Both the position numbers and the translations under genes were made by a program. From JANWXD01 sp035575135 (GTDB taxonomy: Bacteria > Acidobacteriota > Terriglobia > Bryobacterales > Bryobacteraceae), in the NCBI GenBank assembly GCA_035575135.1, contig DATLYE010000023.1:124001-188000 (forward strand): 64,000 nt of DNA. The letters are read 5' to 3'. Below the pieces are notes generated by a model, which ran no database searches, was not told where the DNA came from, and was given only the letters and a program-made list of their open reading frames with translations. Positions 16,427 to 25,244 of the stretch are shown piece after piece (position 1 is the first letter of the stretch; each line of letters starts with the position of its first letter).

Positions 16427-17570
16427 GCAAAGCTCCCTGGAGTAACAAGTCCTGGACGATAGAAGAGGCCCGCCGCATCGCCTCTACAGGCGGGGACAGT
16501 TGTGCGGCTACCGTGCGGAGCTCCTGCCGGATCCTTGCGAGTGCTTCCGGATCGCCGAGCAGCCGCAGGGCCTCCTCGGCCAGCCGTTCTCCTCTGACTT
16601 CATTTTGCATCAACTCGGGAATCAGGCGGCGGCCGGCCACAAGGTTGACCATCGAGAAAAACGGGACCCGCACCAGAGGCCGCCCGAGCCACCAGCTCAG
16701 CGGCGCCACGCGATAGAATGCGACGAGCGGCGTGCCAAGAAGGGCGGCTTCGATGGTCACCGTCCCACTGGCGGCCAAGGCAAGGTCCGCGTGGGCGATC
16801 GCATCCCAGGTGACGCCCTCCGCAATCACGACGGGAAAAGACGCGGCCCGGCGTCGGAGCTCGGCCGTAAACGCGGGCGGCAACCCCGGGGGCAGCGCAA
16901 CCACGAAGCCCGCCGGTCGGCTGCGATGAATGTGCACGGCCGCATCGAGCAGCGGGCCGAAGTGGCGGCGGATCTCGCCGGTACGGCTTCCGGGAAGCAG
17001 CGTGATCAGCGGAGCCTGCGGCAGCCCGTGCTGTTGGAAAAATTCGGCCCTGGAAGTGGACGGTCGTATCATGTGAGCCAAAGGGTGGCCGATATATTCA
17101 GCGCGGACGCCCCGCCGGCGGAAGAACTCCTCCTCAAAAGGAAAGATGCACAGCAGGCGATCTATGTTGCGGCGAATTGCGCGAATGCGCCAAGGACGCC
17201 AGGCCCAGACCTGGGGGGCCACCAGGCCGATGACCGGTATGCCGAGACGCTTGAGGCGGCCCGCCAGCCGCAGGTGGAAGTCCGGACTGTCGGTAAGGAT
17301 GGCCAGGTCCGGTTTTTCCGTCCGCGCAGCCGCAAGCAGGCGCCGGTAGCGCTTGTAAATTCGCGGGATATGAACGATGACTTCCGCCAAACCTACTACG
17401 GCGATGTCCTCGGCCGAAATCACGGCCCGGACACCCGCCTGGCGCATGCGCGGGCCGGCACAGCCGAAACACTCGAGACCGGGCACGCTCCGGCGCAGGT
17501 GCTCTGCCAGCCGGGCGGCATAGAGATCGCCCGAGGCTTCTCCGGCGGAGATCAGGACCTTGGGGCCCAA
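16416..17570 (-). CDS. lpxB: Lipid-A-disaccharide synthase
   Basis: A 384-residue peripheral membrane glycosyltransferase (GT19) that joins UDP-2,3-diacylglucosamine and lipid X to form the lipid A disaccharide. Family motifs: ISAGEASGDLYAARL at the N-terminus, AVVGLAEVI, DSPDFHLRLA, APQVWAWRPWRI, CIFPFEEEFF, YIGHPLA, LLPGSRTGEI and ALAASGTVTIEAALLGTP. The length matches the family. It shows that the organism makes LPS. It overlaps the M1-like pseudoenzyme gene downstream. LpxA, C and D are not in this window. Confidence 0.95.
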   Translation of the reverse strand: MGPKVLISAGEASGDLYAARLAEHLRRSVPGLECFGCAGPRMRQAGVRAVISAEDIAVVGLAEVIVHIPRIYKRYRRLLAAARTEKPDLAILTDSPDFHLRLAGRLKRLGIPVIGLVAPQVWAWRPWRIRAIRRNIDRLLCIFPFEEEFFRRRGVRAEYIGHPLAHMIRPSTSRAEFFQQHGLPQAPLITLLPGSRTGEIRRHFGPLLDAAVHIHRSRPAGFVVALPPGLPPAFTAELRRRAASFPVVIAEGVTWDAIAHADLALAASGTVTIEAALLGTPLVAFYRVAPLSWWLGRPLVRVPFFSMVNLVAGRRLIPELMQNEVRGERLAEEALRLLGDPEALARIRQELRTVAAQLSPPVEAMRRASSIVQDLLLQGALHAK

Positions 17571-17632
17571 CAGGAGCCAGTCTAGCAGGCGCGCCCCTGC
17601 GTGCAGTTCTGCTAGGATGGAGATCAGCCTCG

Positions 17633-18400
17633 ATGTCCGCCTCCACTGGTGTTGAGAGACTTAGCGTAGAGGAATTTGCCCACCGGTCCCGGGATTCGCT
17701 CATACCCGTCACTAACACGTTTTCATACTTTCCCGCAGTGCCGTTCAGCGAGGAAGACGTCAAGGATTTCGTAGAGGAGCCCGTGGCGGCTCTTCCTCCC
17801 GCGATCACGGCCCTGTTGCGGAAGGTAGCCTTGCTGTTCGTGCCCTATCTGGAGCGGTCCAACGGCAAACCCAAAGAGGGCGACTCCGGAGAAGTGGTCT
17901 GCTTTGATAAACCGCCCGAAAACCGCCAGGCGTGCGTGGCGCACACATTTCTTGGGGACGACACGCCCGGCGTGGTGTTCGCCGTCAAAGATCGGAACGT
18001 CTCCGACTACCATTACTACTTCTACAATGCGATCGCCCGGCTCGTGGCGGACCACGCTGGCGAGGAGGCGCACGAGCGGTACCGCGCGCTGCTGCGCGAA
18101 GAGCTGAGCCGCAACGTGCACGGCGAGGTGGACGAGAGAGGATGGGAGCTCAAGCAGGCGCTCCTGCGGCGCCAAAGCAACGTGCGCCGGGAGACCAAGA
18201 TGTTTTTGGAGTACGCCCGGCAGTCGTTCATTGACACACTGACTTTGTACCTGCACGGCATTTGCTGCGACATTGACATCGAGCCGGGTCCGCGACAGCT
18301 TCCCAGCCGCTACCTGCGCAAACGCCTGGAGTTTTTCGAGAGTCTGTACCCGCCCCCCGAAGGTTACGCCGTATTTCCGGAGGAGCGAAACCGCGACTAG
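17633..18400 (+). CDS. Conserved-looking hypothetical protein
   Basis: A 255-residue soluble protein that I do not recognise. It has no signal peptide or membrane segment. It is rich in charged helices, with a central segment SDYHYYFYNAIARLVADH and a cysteine pair in GICCDIDIEPG. The C-terminus is YPPPEGYAVFPEERNRD. Codon use matches its neighbours and the frame is intact, so it is likely a real gene. It is divergent from lpxB across a 62-base gap and convergent with the helicase gene, which ends eight bases away. Confidence 0.65.
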   Translation: MSASTGVERLSVEEFAHRSRDSLIPVTNTFSYFPAVPFSEEDVKDFVEEPVAALPPAITALLRKVALLFVPYLERSNGKPKEGDSGEVVCFDKPPENRQACVAHTFLGDDTPGVVFAVKDRNVSDYHYYFYNAIARLVADHAGEEAHERYRALLREELSRNVHGEVDERGWELKQALLRRQSNVRRETKMFLEYARQSFIDTLTLYLHGICCDIDIEPGPRQLPSRYLRKRLEFFESLYPPPEGYAVFPEERNRD

Positions 18401-18407
18401 GGCGGGC

Positions 18408-20741
18408 CTAGCCGGCCGGCTCGGTTCGCAACAGCTCCGCCAGGATGCGGGCGGCCGCCTGTTTTCCCCCTTCGCCGGTCTCGCCGGACGGACCGACGCA
18501 GCTCGGGCAGCCCGCTTCACACGGACAAGCGCGGATCAGTTCCGCAGCCCCCTCCACCAGCTTTGGCGCCATGCGGAAAAGCGGCGCGCTCAACCCCACA
18601 CCGCCGGGATAGCCGTCGTAGAGGAACAGATCCGGTTCGAAGGTCGCCCCCCGGGTGAGGTCCTCGGTGAAGGCGAGGCCCAAATCGTGCGGGTCGCACA
18701 TCACCAGCAGGGATGCCACGGCCCGGAGCGCGTGGCCGAGCCCCGTCAACCCGCTCTGTTTCTGGGCGGGGGACAGATCCGGGAACCGGGCTAGAAAGCT
18801 TGCGGGGAAGTGAAGCCAGAACGCCGTGGTGTGCATCTCCTGCTCTGGCATGGACAGATTTCCGGCCCCCACGTTCTCCAGCGTGTAAAACTTGATCTTC
18901 TTGAAGCCGACGATCTGGCGATTGACGCGTACCTCGCCGTGGACCGCCCGTGCACCGGCGAGGGGCGCAGCTTCGAACTCTTCCAGAATTCTGACCTGTG
19001 TGTAGTCTATGGCGTCCGTGAAGTAGTCGCACTCGACGCGGCGCACGTAGGCTTTGCGTCCCTCATAGTCGAATTTCTGCACCTCGTACTGGCGAGCCTC
19101 ATGGAGATAGATCGCCTTCTCGTACAACGTGGTGAGCGCGGCCGGAAAGGAAACCTCCGCAATCACCTCCGGCTCGCCGGTGGTATCCACGACGACGAAA
19201 TTGTCGCTCGTGACGGCGCGCAGGCTGATGGCGTCTGCGGGGTAGGTGTCCGAGACCCAGTGCCACAACCCGCCGGAGCAGTGCAGCAGGCCGGTTTCCT
19301 CCAGGAACCGGCACAGCTCGGTGACGTCGTGCGGCCCGAACCTCTCGCCTTCCCGCAAGGGCAGTTCAAAGGCGGCGCATTTGAGATGGTTGAGGAGGAT
19401 TTCCAGGTTGTCCGGATTGATCGAGGCCTGCTCGGGGGAGCGCTCGAAAAAGTAGTCGGGGTGTTCCACCACGTACTGATCCACGGGAGAGCTGGAGGCC
19501 ACCAACACGGCCACGGAAGTGCCCTGCCGGCGGCCGGCGCGTCCGGCCCGCTGCCAGGTGGAGGCAATCGTCCCCGGATAGCCGGCCATGACAACGGCAT
19601 CGAGACTCCCAATGTCCACGCCCAGCTCAAGGGCATTCGTGGCGACGACGGCGCGAATCTCGCCGTTGCGGAGCTTCCGTTCGATCTCGCGGCGTTCCCC
19701 TGGCAGGTAGCCGGCCCGATAGCCGCGGACTGCATCCGGAGGGAGCGCCATCCGCGCTGCGGCGTCCTTGAGATAAGTCAGCAGAACTTCTGTGGCCAGC
19801 CGGCTGTTGGCAAATACCAGAGTCTGGCGGTCGCGGCTCAGGAACTCCTGGGCGATACGGCGGGCTTCGTGGAGATAACTGCGCCGGATGCCGAGCTCCC
19901 GATTGACGACAGGCGGGTTGTAGAAGACGAAATATTTCTCGCCCCGAGGTGCACCATTGCGATCCACGAGGCGGAATGACTCCCCCGTCAGTGCTTCGGC
20001 CAGCTCGAGCGGGTTCGCAATCGTGGCGGAGCAGCAGATGAACTGCGGGCGCGAACCGTAAAATTCACAGATTCGCTTCAGGCGCCGCAGGACATTGGCG
20101 GCGTGGCTCCCATAGACCCCGCGGTAATAATGCAGCTCATCCATGACGAAGAAGCGGAGGTTCTCAAAAAGCTTGGCCCAGCGAGTGTGATGCGGCAGGA
20201 TTCCGGCGTGCAGCATGTCCGGGTTGGTGAATACCACCCTGGCACGCTCGCGAATGGCACGCCGAGCATCCTGCGGCGTGTCGCCATCGTAGGTGAAGGC
20301 CCCGATGCCGCCACCCATGGCGTCCACCAGAGACCGGAATTCATGAAGCTGGTCCTCGGCCAGAGCCTTCGTGGGAAAAACGTACATAGCTCGTGCCTCC
20401 GGCTGCCGGAGAAGCAGGTCGAGCACGGGGAGGTTGTAACACAGCGTCTTGCCGCTGGCCGTGGGAGTGACGACGACGACGTTGGAACCGCCTCGGGCCA
20501 GACGGAAAGCCTCGGCCTGGTGCACGTACAAAAATTCGATCCCGACGGACTCCAGTGCGCGCCGCAACGAAGAGTCAACTTCGTCGGGCACCGGCGTGAA
20601 CTCCCCCGGTGCAGGCGGCTGGCGGCGGATGGCCCGCACGGGCGAGTCAGGATCCGCCATCCATTGCTCAAATCGCGCGAGCGCGGCTCCCAGGCCGACC
20701 TCCGGAGCTTGGCCGGCGGAGAATGGTAAGGTCAGGTTCAT
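18408..20741 (-). CDS. DEAD/DEAH-box helicase of the MrfA/YprA type with C-terminal zinc-binding DUF1998 region
   Basis: A 777-residue superfamily 2 helicase. Motifs: Q-like HQAEAFRLA, motif I TPTASGKT, Ia FPTKALAEDQ, Ib TNPDMLH, motif II MDELHYY, motif III CCSATIANP, motif IV VFANSRLATEVLL, motif V ATNALELGVDIG and motif VI WQRAGRAGRRQG. The C-terminal part ends in a four-cysteine cluster (CPCEAGCPSCVG) as in Bacillus MrfA, which works in mitomycin-damage excision repair with the nuclease MrfB. No mrfB is adjacent. The start at 20741 is followed directly by a normal family N-terminus. Confidence 0.88.
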   Translation of the reverse strand: MNLTLPFSAGQAPEVGLGAALARFEQWMADPDSPVRAIRRQPPAPGEFTPVPDEVDSSLRRALESVGIEFLYVHQAEAFRLARGGSNVVVVTPTASGKTLCYNLPVLDLLLRQPEARAMYVFPTKALAEDQLHEFRSLVDAMGGGIGAFTYDGDTPQDARRAIRERARVVFTNPDMLHAGILPHHTRWAKLFENLRFFVMDELHYYRGVYGSHAANVLRRLKRICEFYGSRPQFICCSATIANPLELAEALTGESFRLVDRNGAPRGEKYFVFYNPPVVNRELGIRRSYLHEARRIAQEFLSRDRQTLVFANSRLATEVLLTYLKDAAARMALPPDAVRGYRAGYLPGERREIERKLRNGEIRAVVATNALELGVDIGSLDAVVMAGYPGTIASTWQRAGRAGRRQGTSVAVLVASSSPVDQYVVEHPDYFFERSPEQASINPDNLEILLNHLKCAAFELPLREGERFGPHDVTELCRFLEETGLLHCSGGLWHWVSDTYPADAISLRAVTSDNFVVVDTTGEPEVIAEVSFPAALTTLYEKAIYLHEARQYEVQKFDYEGRKAYVRRVECDYFTDAIDYTQVRILEEFEAAPLAGARAVHGEVRVNRQIVGFKKIKFYTLENVGAGNLSMPEQEMHTTAFWLHFPASFLARFPDLSPAQKQSGLTGLGHALRAVASLLVMCDPHDLGLAFTEDLTRGATFEPDLFLYDGYPGGVGLSAPLFRMAPKLVEGAAELIRACPCEAGCPSCVGPSGETGEGGKQAAARILAELLRTEPAG

Positions 20742-20838
20742 CGCATCTTCGCCTTTTCTTTGATTAGTAGATCACACTGCGAAGCAGGTGAACAAGAGGC
20801 GAAGGCGCGGAAGGGCGAGATTCCGAGGAAGCCTGCTG

Positions 20839-21159
20839 CTAGCGATGAAACTCGTACCGTTCCAGCGTTGCCGCAACCAGGGACAGCAGTTCCCCATTCT
20901 CGGAGATGGTCTTTTCCAGACGGACCACCTTGCCCAAGCAATGGAGATTGACGTTGGTGCCCTCCGGGGACTCCGTGGGGAACCGGATCACATATTCGAT
21001 CGGCTGGCCCACTTCGACCTCGAGTTTCGTGGCGAACAGGACGCCGCCTGCACTGAGGTTACGGGTCTGGCCCGCAGCAGCCACGGGCTCGAAATTTTTC
21101 CGGACAACTTCGAGGGGAAGCCTGAGGTCAAAGCGTTTGTAGCGTCGCTGCTCAATCAC
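20839..21159 (-). CDS. PilZ domain protein, probable cyclic di-GMP receptor
   Basis: A 106-residue single-domain protein. The two c-di-GMP contacts are present: the arginine motif RRYKRF at the N-terminus and TRNLSAGGVLF (the D/NxSxxG element) about 30 residues later. I chose GTG 21159 because the protein then starts MIEQRRYKRF, like many PilZ proteins. A TTG at 21207 would add 16 residues. The target is unknown. Its likely ligand source in this window is the diguanylate cyclase at 9480-10508. Confidence 0.8.
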   Translation of the reverse strand: MIEQRRYKRFDLRLPLEVVRKNFEPVAAAGQTRNLSAGGVLFATKLEVEVGQPIEYVIRFPTESPEGTNVNLHCLGKVVRLEKTISENGELLSLVAATLERYEFHR

Positions 21160-21358
21160 GTGGCTACACCACTCTAGTGCCAATCCGAGTGCGGGGTCAA
21201 GGCTCAACCGCGCTCAAGGACTGCTAGGAGTAATAGTACGACTGCCGCCTTGGTTACAATGTGATTGTGCCCGAGGTCATCCCTGTTTCTGTGCTGCGGT
21301 CGCTCCGGCCGTTGTTGCAGCCACGTATCGTGAAAGGCCCTTGCAAGTGCTACAATTG

Positions 21359-21571
21359 GTGAGCGTCCCGGGTGTGAGAAGACTCATCCGCTTGACCGTG
21401 GGCTTCGCCCTTCTTGTGATTGGGTTCATTCTGAGTTTGCCGCTGGTTCCAGGTCCGGGCATCGCGCTGATGATTCTGGGCCTCGTCATCCTCAGCGAAC
21501 ACGTTCCCTGGGCCCGGCGGTTGCTGGACTGGGCCAAGCGGAAGGTCAAGGGAGCCCGCGGGGAGGCCTGA
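21359..21571 (+). CDS. Small PGPGW-type transmembrane protein
   Basis: A 70-residue protein with two closely spaced membrane segments joined by the proline-glycine turn LVPGPG, followed by a basic cytoplasmic tail (ARRLLDWAKRKVKGARGEA). This is the layout of the PGPGW family of putative transmembrane proteins, whose function is unknown. GTG 21359 is preferred; TTG 21341 would add six residues. It ends two bases before the end of the convergent LolA-like gene. Confidence 0.65.
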   Translation: MSVPGVRRLIRLTVGFALLVIGFILSLPLVPGPGIALMILGLVILSEHVPWARRLLDWAKRKVKGARGEA

Positions 21572-21573
21572 GC

Positions 21574-22398
21574 TCACCGGGGCGCCAATGCCACAGCGGT
21601 ATCAGAGGACGTAGCGGGGCGGTAACCCCAGAAGCGGGTTTCCTCTTCCATTCGAATCAGCTTGACGAGGCCGATCCGTGCCGACACGCGAAGCCACATC
21701 CAGCGAGGCAACCAGACGCCGTTGCCGATCATCGTCTGCTCCATGCGCACGCGAGCACCCTCATGAATGCGCAAAAGGATCCAGCCGAACGTCACCGTGT
21801 CGGTGAGTTCCGCTTCCAGACGAACCCAGTTGTAGTCCTGCTGGCTGATCCAGAGCCGTCCTTTCAGCGCCGGAAACAGCCGTGCGAAACGGTCGCGGGG
21901 GCGGTAGTCCGGCCGCGGTTGCGCCCCAATGACCCACACGCGATTGCCGGCGATCGTCTCCTCGCCTTCCAGATGGAACAGAAACGCGTCGGGGATCTCA
22001 CGGACGGCCTTCTGGTAGCGCCTGCGCCTGCGTTCGAATTCCTCAAGCCGGCGCCGGCGTTCTTCGGGTGTCTCTTTGCGGCGTGCCTCGATGCATTTTC
22101 GCAGCCCTTCCAGCTGCTCGCGCTCTTCCTGGGGTGGCAGCGGTTTGCCGTCCCGTTCGATCAAGCGCCGGCAGGGCGTGCCGTCCGCCATGACCACTTC
22201 GTGGGTCTTCAGGCTGACGTTTTTTAACCGCCCCTCGCCGTCGAATTCGCGGGTCAGGATCTGCTCGATGAAGTTGTACCGCGAGGCGTAGTCCGCGCGG
22301 TCGAACGCCTCTACGGAGCGGCGCACGATCTCCCGCGGGTCCGGGTCCGCTCCCGCGGCAAGACAGCAAAAACTCGCGAGCGCTGCCAGGCGCATCAT
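21574..22398 (-). CDS. Secreted LolA/LppX-like protein of unknown function
   Basis: A 274-residue protein with a short signal peptide (about residues 1-16). An N-terminal helix comes first (DPREIVRRSVEAFDRADYAS), then a highly charged helical insert (about 105-135, EERRRRLEEFERRRRRYQK), then a beta-rich half (GNRVWVIGAQPRPDYRP, GRLWISQQDYNWVRLEAE). The strand pattern resembles outer-membrane-lipoprotein sorting/LolA-like folds that hold a hydrophobic ligand. Proteins of this look are common in Acidobacteria. There is no catalytic motif, and the family call is a pattern judgement. Confidence 0.6.
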   Translation of the reverse strand: MMRLAALASFCCLAAGADPDPREIVRRSVEAFDRADYASRYNFIEQILTREFDGEGRLKNVSLKTHEVVMADGTPCRRLIERDGKPLPPQEEREQLEGLRKCIEARRKETPEERRRRLEEFERRRRRYQKAVREIPDAFLFHLEGEETIAGNRVWVIGAQPRPDYRPRDRFARLFPALKGRLWISQQDYNWVRLEAELTDTVTFGWILLRIHEGARVRMEQTMIGNGVWLPRWMWLRVSARIGLVKLIRMEEETRFWGYRPATSSDTAVALAPR

Positions 22399-22481
22399 GA
22401 GCCCTTGTCTTCAATTGTCTGACAAGGGGGGTGGAGGCCGGGCATGCGAAAATAGATACTCAGACCTCCCCGGGAAGCGGC

Positions 22482-25244
22482 ATGCTCGATCGCATTAGCG
22501 TGCGTGGAGCGCGCGAGCACAATCTGAAGAACATTGATGTAGACATTCCGCGCAACACCTTGACGGTGGTGACGGGTCTGAGCGGGTCCGGAAAGTCTTC
22601 GCTGGCCTTTGACACCATCTACGCGGAGGGCCAGCGGCGCTACGTGGAAACCCTTTCGCCCTACGCCCGGCAGTTTCTGGATCAAATGGAGCGGCCGGAA
22701 GTGGATTCGATTGACGGTCTGAGTCCGGCCATCTCGATTGAGCAGAAGACCACGGGCCGGAGCCCCCGTTCGACGGTTGGGACCATCACCGAGATTTACG
22801 ACTACCTGCGCGTGCTGTACGCCTCCATCGGGATACCGCATTGCCCGCAGTGCGGCACAGAGATCTCGCGGCAGACCACCGAGCAGATCCTCCGGCAGAT
22901 TCTGGAGCGGGATATGGACCGGAGGGTCATGATTCTGGCGCCCGTCGTCCGCGGCCGGAAGGGGGAGTACCGCAAAGATCTGGAGAAACTCGCCCGTCAG
23001 GGTTTTCTGAGGGCACGCATTGACGGGGAATTGCGCTCGCTTGAGGAAGACATCCGGCTGGACCGACGCCGGAACCACACCATCGAAGTGGTCGTGGACC
23101 GGGTGCTGGTCAAACCGGGCGTGGAAAAACGGCTGGAGGCCTCCATCGAGACGGCCGCCAAGCTTGCCGACGGGCTGGTCGTGGTGGCGCCCGTGGAAGG
23201 TCAGGAGCGGCTGGTCTCGCAGAAGCTGGCCTGCCCGCAGTGCGGTACCAGCGTGCCGCAACTTGAGCCGAGATCGTTCTCCTTCAACAGCCCCTATGGA
23301 GCTTGTGAAACCTGCGACGGTCTGGGTTCGCGCTGGACATTCGACCCGGCCAAGGTGATCGCCGATCCGGCGCGGCCTCTGCTCGAGGGCGGGCTGGGCC
23401 CCGGGGCCGGCTCGGAGTACGTGGCCTACCGCCTGAAGGAGGCAGCGCGGCTGCTCGGTCTGGACCTGTCCGAGCCGTTCGAGCAGCTTCCCAAGAAAGC
23501 CCAGCGCCAGCTCCTCTTCGGCGCCGGCGAGTTTCCGGGGATTCTCAAGATCCTGGAGGAAATCTTCGAGGAGGCGCCCGAGAGCTACCGGGAATGGCTG
23601 CTGGATTACATGTCGCCCGTGCCCTGTCCGGATTGCCACGGCCGGCGGCTGCGGCCCAGCAGTCTGGCCGTGCGCGTGAAGGGACTCTCCATCGCGGAGT
23701 TTACGGCCCTTCCGGTCGCGCGCGCGCTCGAAGTCCTCAACAGATGGGAGCTCACGGAGCGGGAACGTCAGATTGCGGGCCGGATCGTGGATGAGATCCG
23801 GGAGCGGCTGGAGTTTCTCAAGGCGGTGGGTCTTGACTACCTGAGCCTGGACCGCTCCGCCACAACGCTTTCCGGCGGCGAGGCGCAGCGCATCCGCCTG
23901 GCCACGCAGATCGGGACGCGGCTGCGGGGCGTGCTCTATGTGCTGGATGAGCCGTCCATCGGGTTGCACCCTCGCGACAACAACCGTCTGCTCGATACTC
24001 TGGAGCAGTTGCGCGACCTGGGCAACACGGTTCTCGTCGTCGAACACGATGCCGAAACCATCCGGCGCGCTGACTACGTGGTGGATCTGGGGCCAGGCGC
24101 GGGGCGATTAGGCGGGGCCTTGGTGGCATGTGGCACGCCGGCCGAGGTCGCGGCCAATCCGAATTCGCTGACGGGCCGCTATCTTTCCGGCGCGCTCCGC
24201 ATCGAGCCGCCTCCGGTGCGGCGCCGCGGCAACGGCAAGAAGCTCGTAGTGCACGGGGCGCGCCAGCATAATCTCAAAAACATTGACGTCGAGTTCCCAC
24301 TGGGATTGTTTATCGTGGTCACCGGGGTTTCCGGCAGCGGCAAGTCGACACTGGTCAATGACATCCTCTACCGGGCCCTGGCGCGGCACCTCTATAACGC
24401 CCGGGAGGAACCGGGCGAGCATGACCGGGTCACCGGCCTGGAGCACATTGACAAAGCCATCCGCATTGACCAGTCCCCGATCGGGCGCACGCCCCGCTCA
24501 AACCCGGCCACCTACACCGGAGTCTTCACCCCCATCCGAGATCTGTACGCCATGCTGCCGGAATCGCGGGAGCGCGGCTACAAGCCCGGCCGTTTCAGCT
24601 TCAACGTCAGGGGCGGGCGCTGCGAAGCCTGCCAGGGCGACGGGCTCAAGCGCATCGAGATGAACTTTCTGCCCGATGTCTACGTCACGTGCGACGTCTG
24701 CCGCGGCCGGCGATATAACCAGGAGACGCTGCAAGTAAAATACAAGGGCTATTCGATCGCCGATCTGCTCGAGGCCACCGTGGAGGAGGCTCTTGGTGTT
24801 CTGGAGAACATTCCGGCCATCCGGACCAAGCTCGAGACGCTTCGCGACGTGGGACTGGGATACATCCATCTGGGTCAGCCGGCCACGACGCTTTCCGGCG
24901 GCGAAGCCCAGCGCATCAAGCTGGCGCGGGAACTCAGCCGGCGCCAGACCGGTCGCACCTTCTACGTGCTGGACGAACCCACGACGGGGCTGCATTTCGA
25001 CGACGTCAAGAAGCTGCTCGACGTGCTGCACCGCCTGGTGGACTACGGCAATACCGTGGTGGTCATCGAACACAACCTGGATGTGGTGAAAACGGCAGAC
25101 TGGATTATTGATTTGGGCCCGGAGGGCGGCGACAAGGGCGGCTACGTGGTAGCGGCGGGGCCGCCGGAACAGATCCTGCGGAGCCGGAAGAGTTACACGG
25201 CGCAGGCACTGGCCAAAGTGCTGGGCAACGGGAGGCGCCCGTGA
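22482..25244 (+). CDS. uvrA: Excinuclease ABC subunit A
   Basis: A 920-residue DNA damage-recognition ATPase of nucleotide excision repair. Two ABC modules are complete: Walker A GLSGSGKSS near the start and GVSGSGKST in the second half, with two signature motifs (TLSGGEAQRIRLA and TLSGGEAQRIKLA) and Walker B motifs ending LDEPSIGLH and LDEPTTGLH. Zinc-binding CxxC pairs are present in CPQCG, CETCDG and CEACQG...CDVCRG. ATG 22482, with GGAAG five bases upstream, fits known UvrA starts better than the frame opening at 22431. The stop overlaps the next gene by four bases. Confidence 0.97.
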   Translation: MLDRISVRGAREHNLKNIDVDIPRNTLTVVTGLSGSGKSSLAFDTIYAEGQRRYVETLSPYARQFLDQMERPEVDSIDGLSPAISIEQKTTGRSPRSTVGTITEIYDYLRVLYASIGIPHCPQCGTEISRQTTEQILRQILERDMDRRVMILAPVVRGRKGEYRKDLEKLARQGFLRARIDGELRSLEEDIRLDRRRNHTIEVVVDRVLVKPGVEKRLEASIETAAKLADGLVVVAPVEGQERLVSQKLACPQCGTSVPQLEPRSFSFNSPYGACETCDGLGSRWTFDPAKVIADPARPLLEGGLGPGAGSEYVAYRLKEAARLLGLDLSEPFEQLPKKAQRQLLFGAGEFPGILKILEEIFEEAPESYREWLLDYMSPVPCPDCHGRRLRPSSLAVRVKGLSIAEFTALPVARALEVLNRWELTERERQIAGRIVDEIRERLEFLKAVGLDYLSLDRSATTLSGGEAQRIRLATQIGTRLRGVLYVLDEPSIGLHPRDNNRLLDTLEQLRDLGNTVLVVEHDAETIRRADYVVDLGPGAGRLGGALVACGTPAEVAANPNSLTGRYLSGALRIEPPPVRRRGNGKKLVVHGARQHNLKNIDVEFPLGLFIVVTGVSGSGKSTLVNDILYRALARHLYNAREEPGEHDRVTGLEHIDKAIRIDQSPIGRTPRSNPATYTGVFTPIRDLYAMLPESRERGYKPGRFSFNVRGGRCEACQGDGLKRIEMNFLPDVYVTCDVCRGRRYNQETLQVKYKGYSIADLLEATVEEALGVLENIPAIRTKLETLRDVGLGYIHLGQPATTLSGGEAQRIKLARELSRRQTGRTFYVLDEPTTGLHFDDVKKLLDVLHRLVDYGNTVVVIEHNLDVVKTADWIIDLGPEGGDKGGYVVAAGPPEQILRSRKSYTAQALAKVLGNGRRP

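Noticed and set aside
22395..24047. 550-codon open frame antisense to uvrA
   Set aside because: The opposite strand encodes a clear UvrA with all motifs. The antisense product has no recognisable features.
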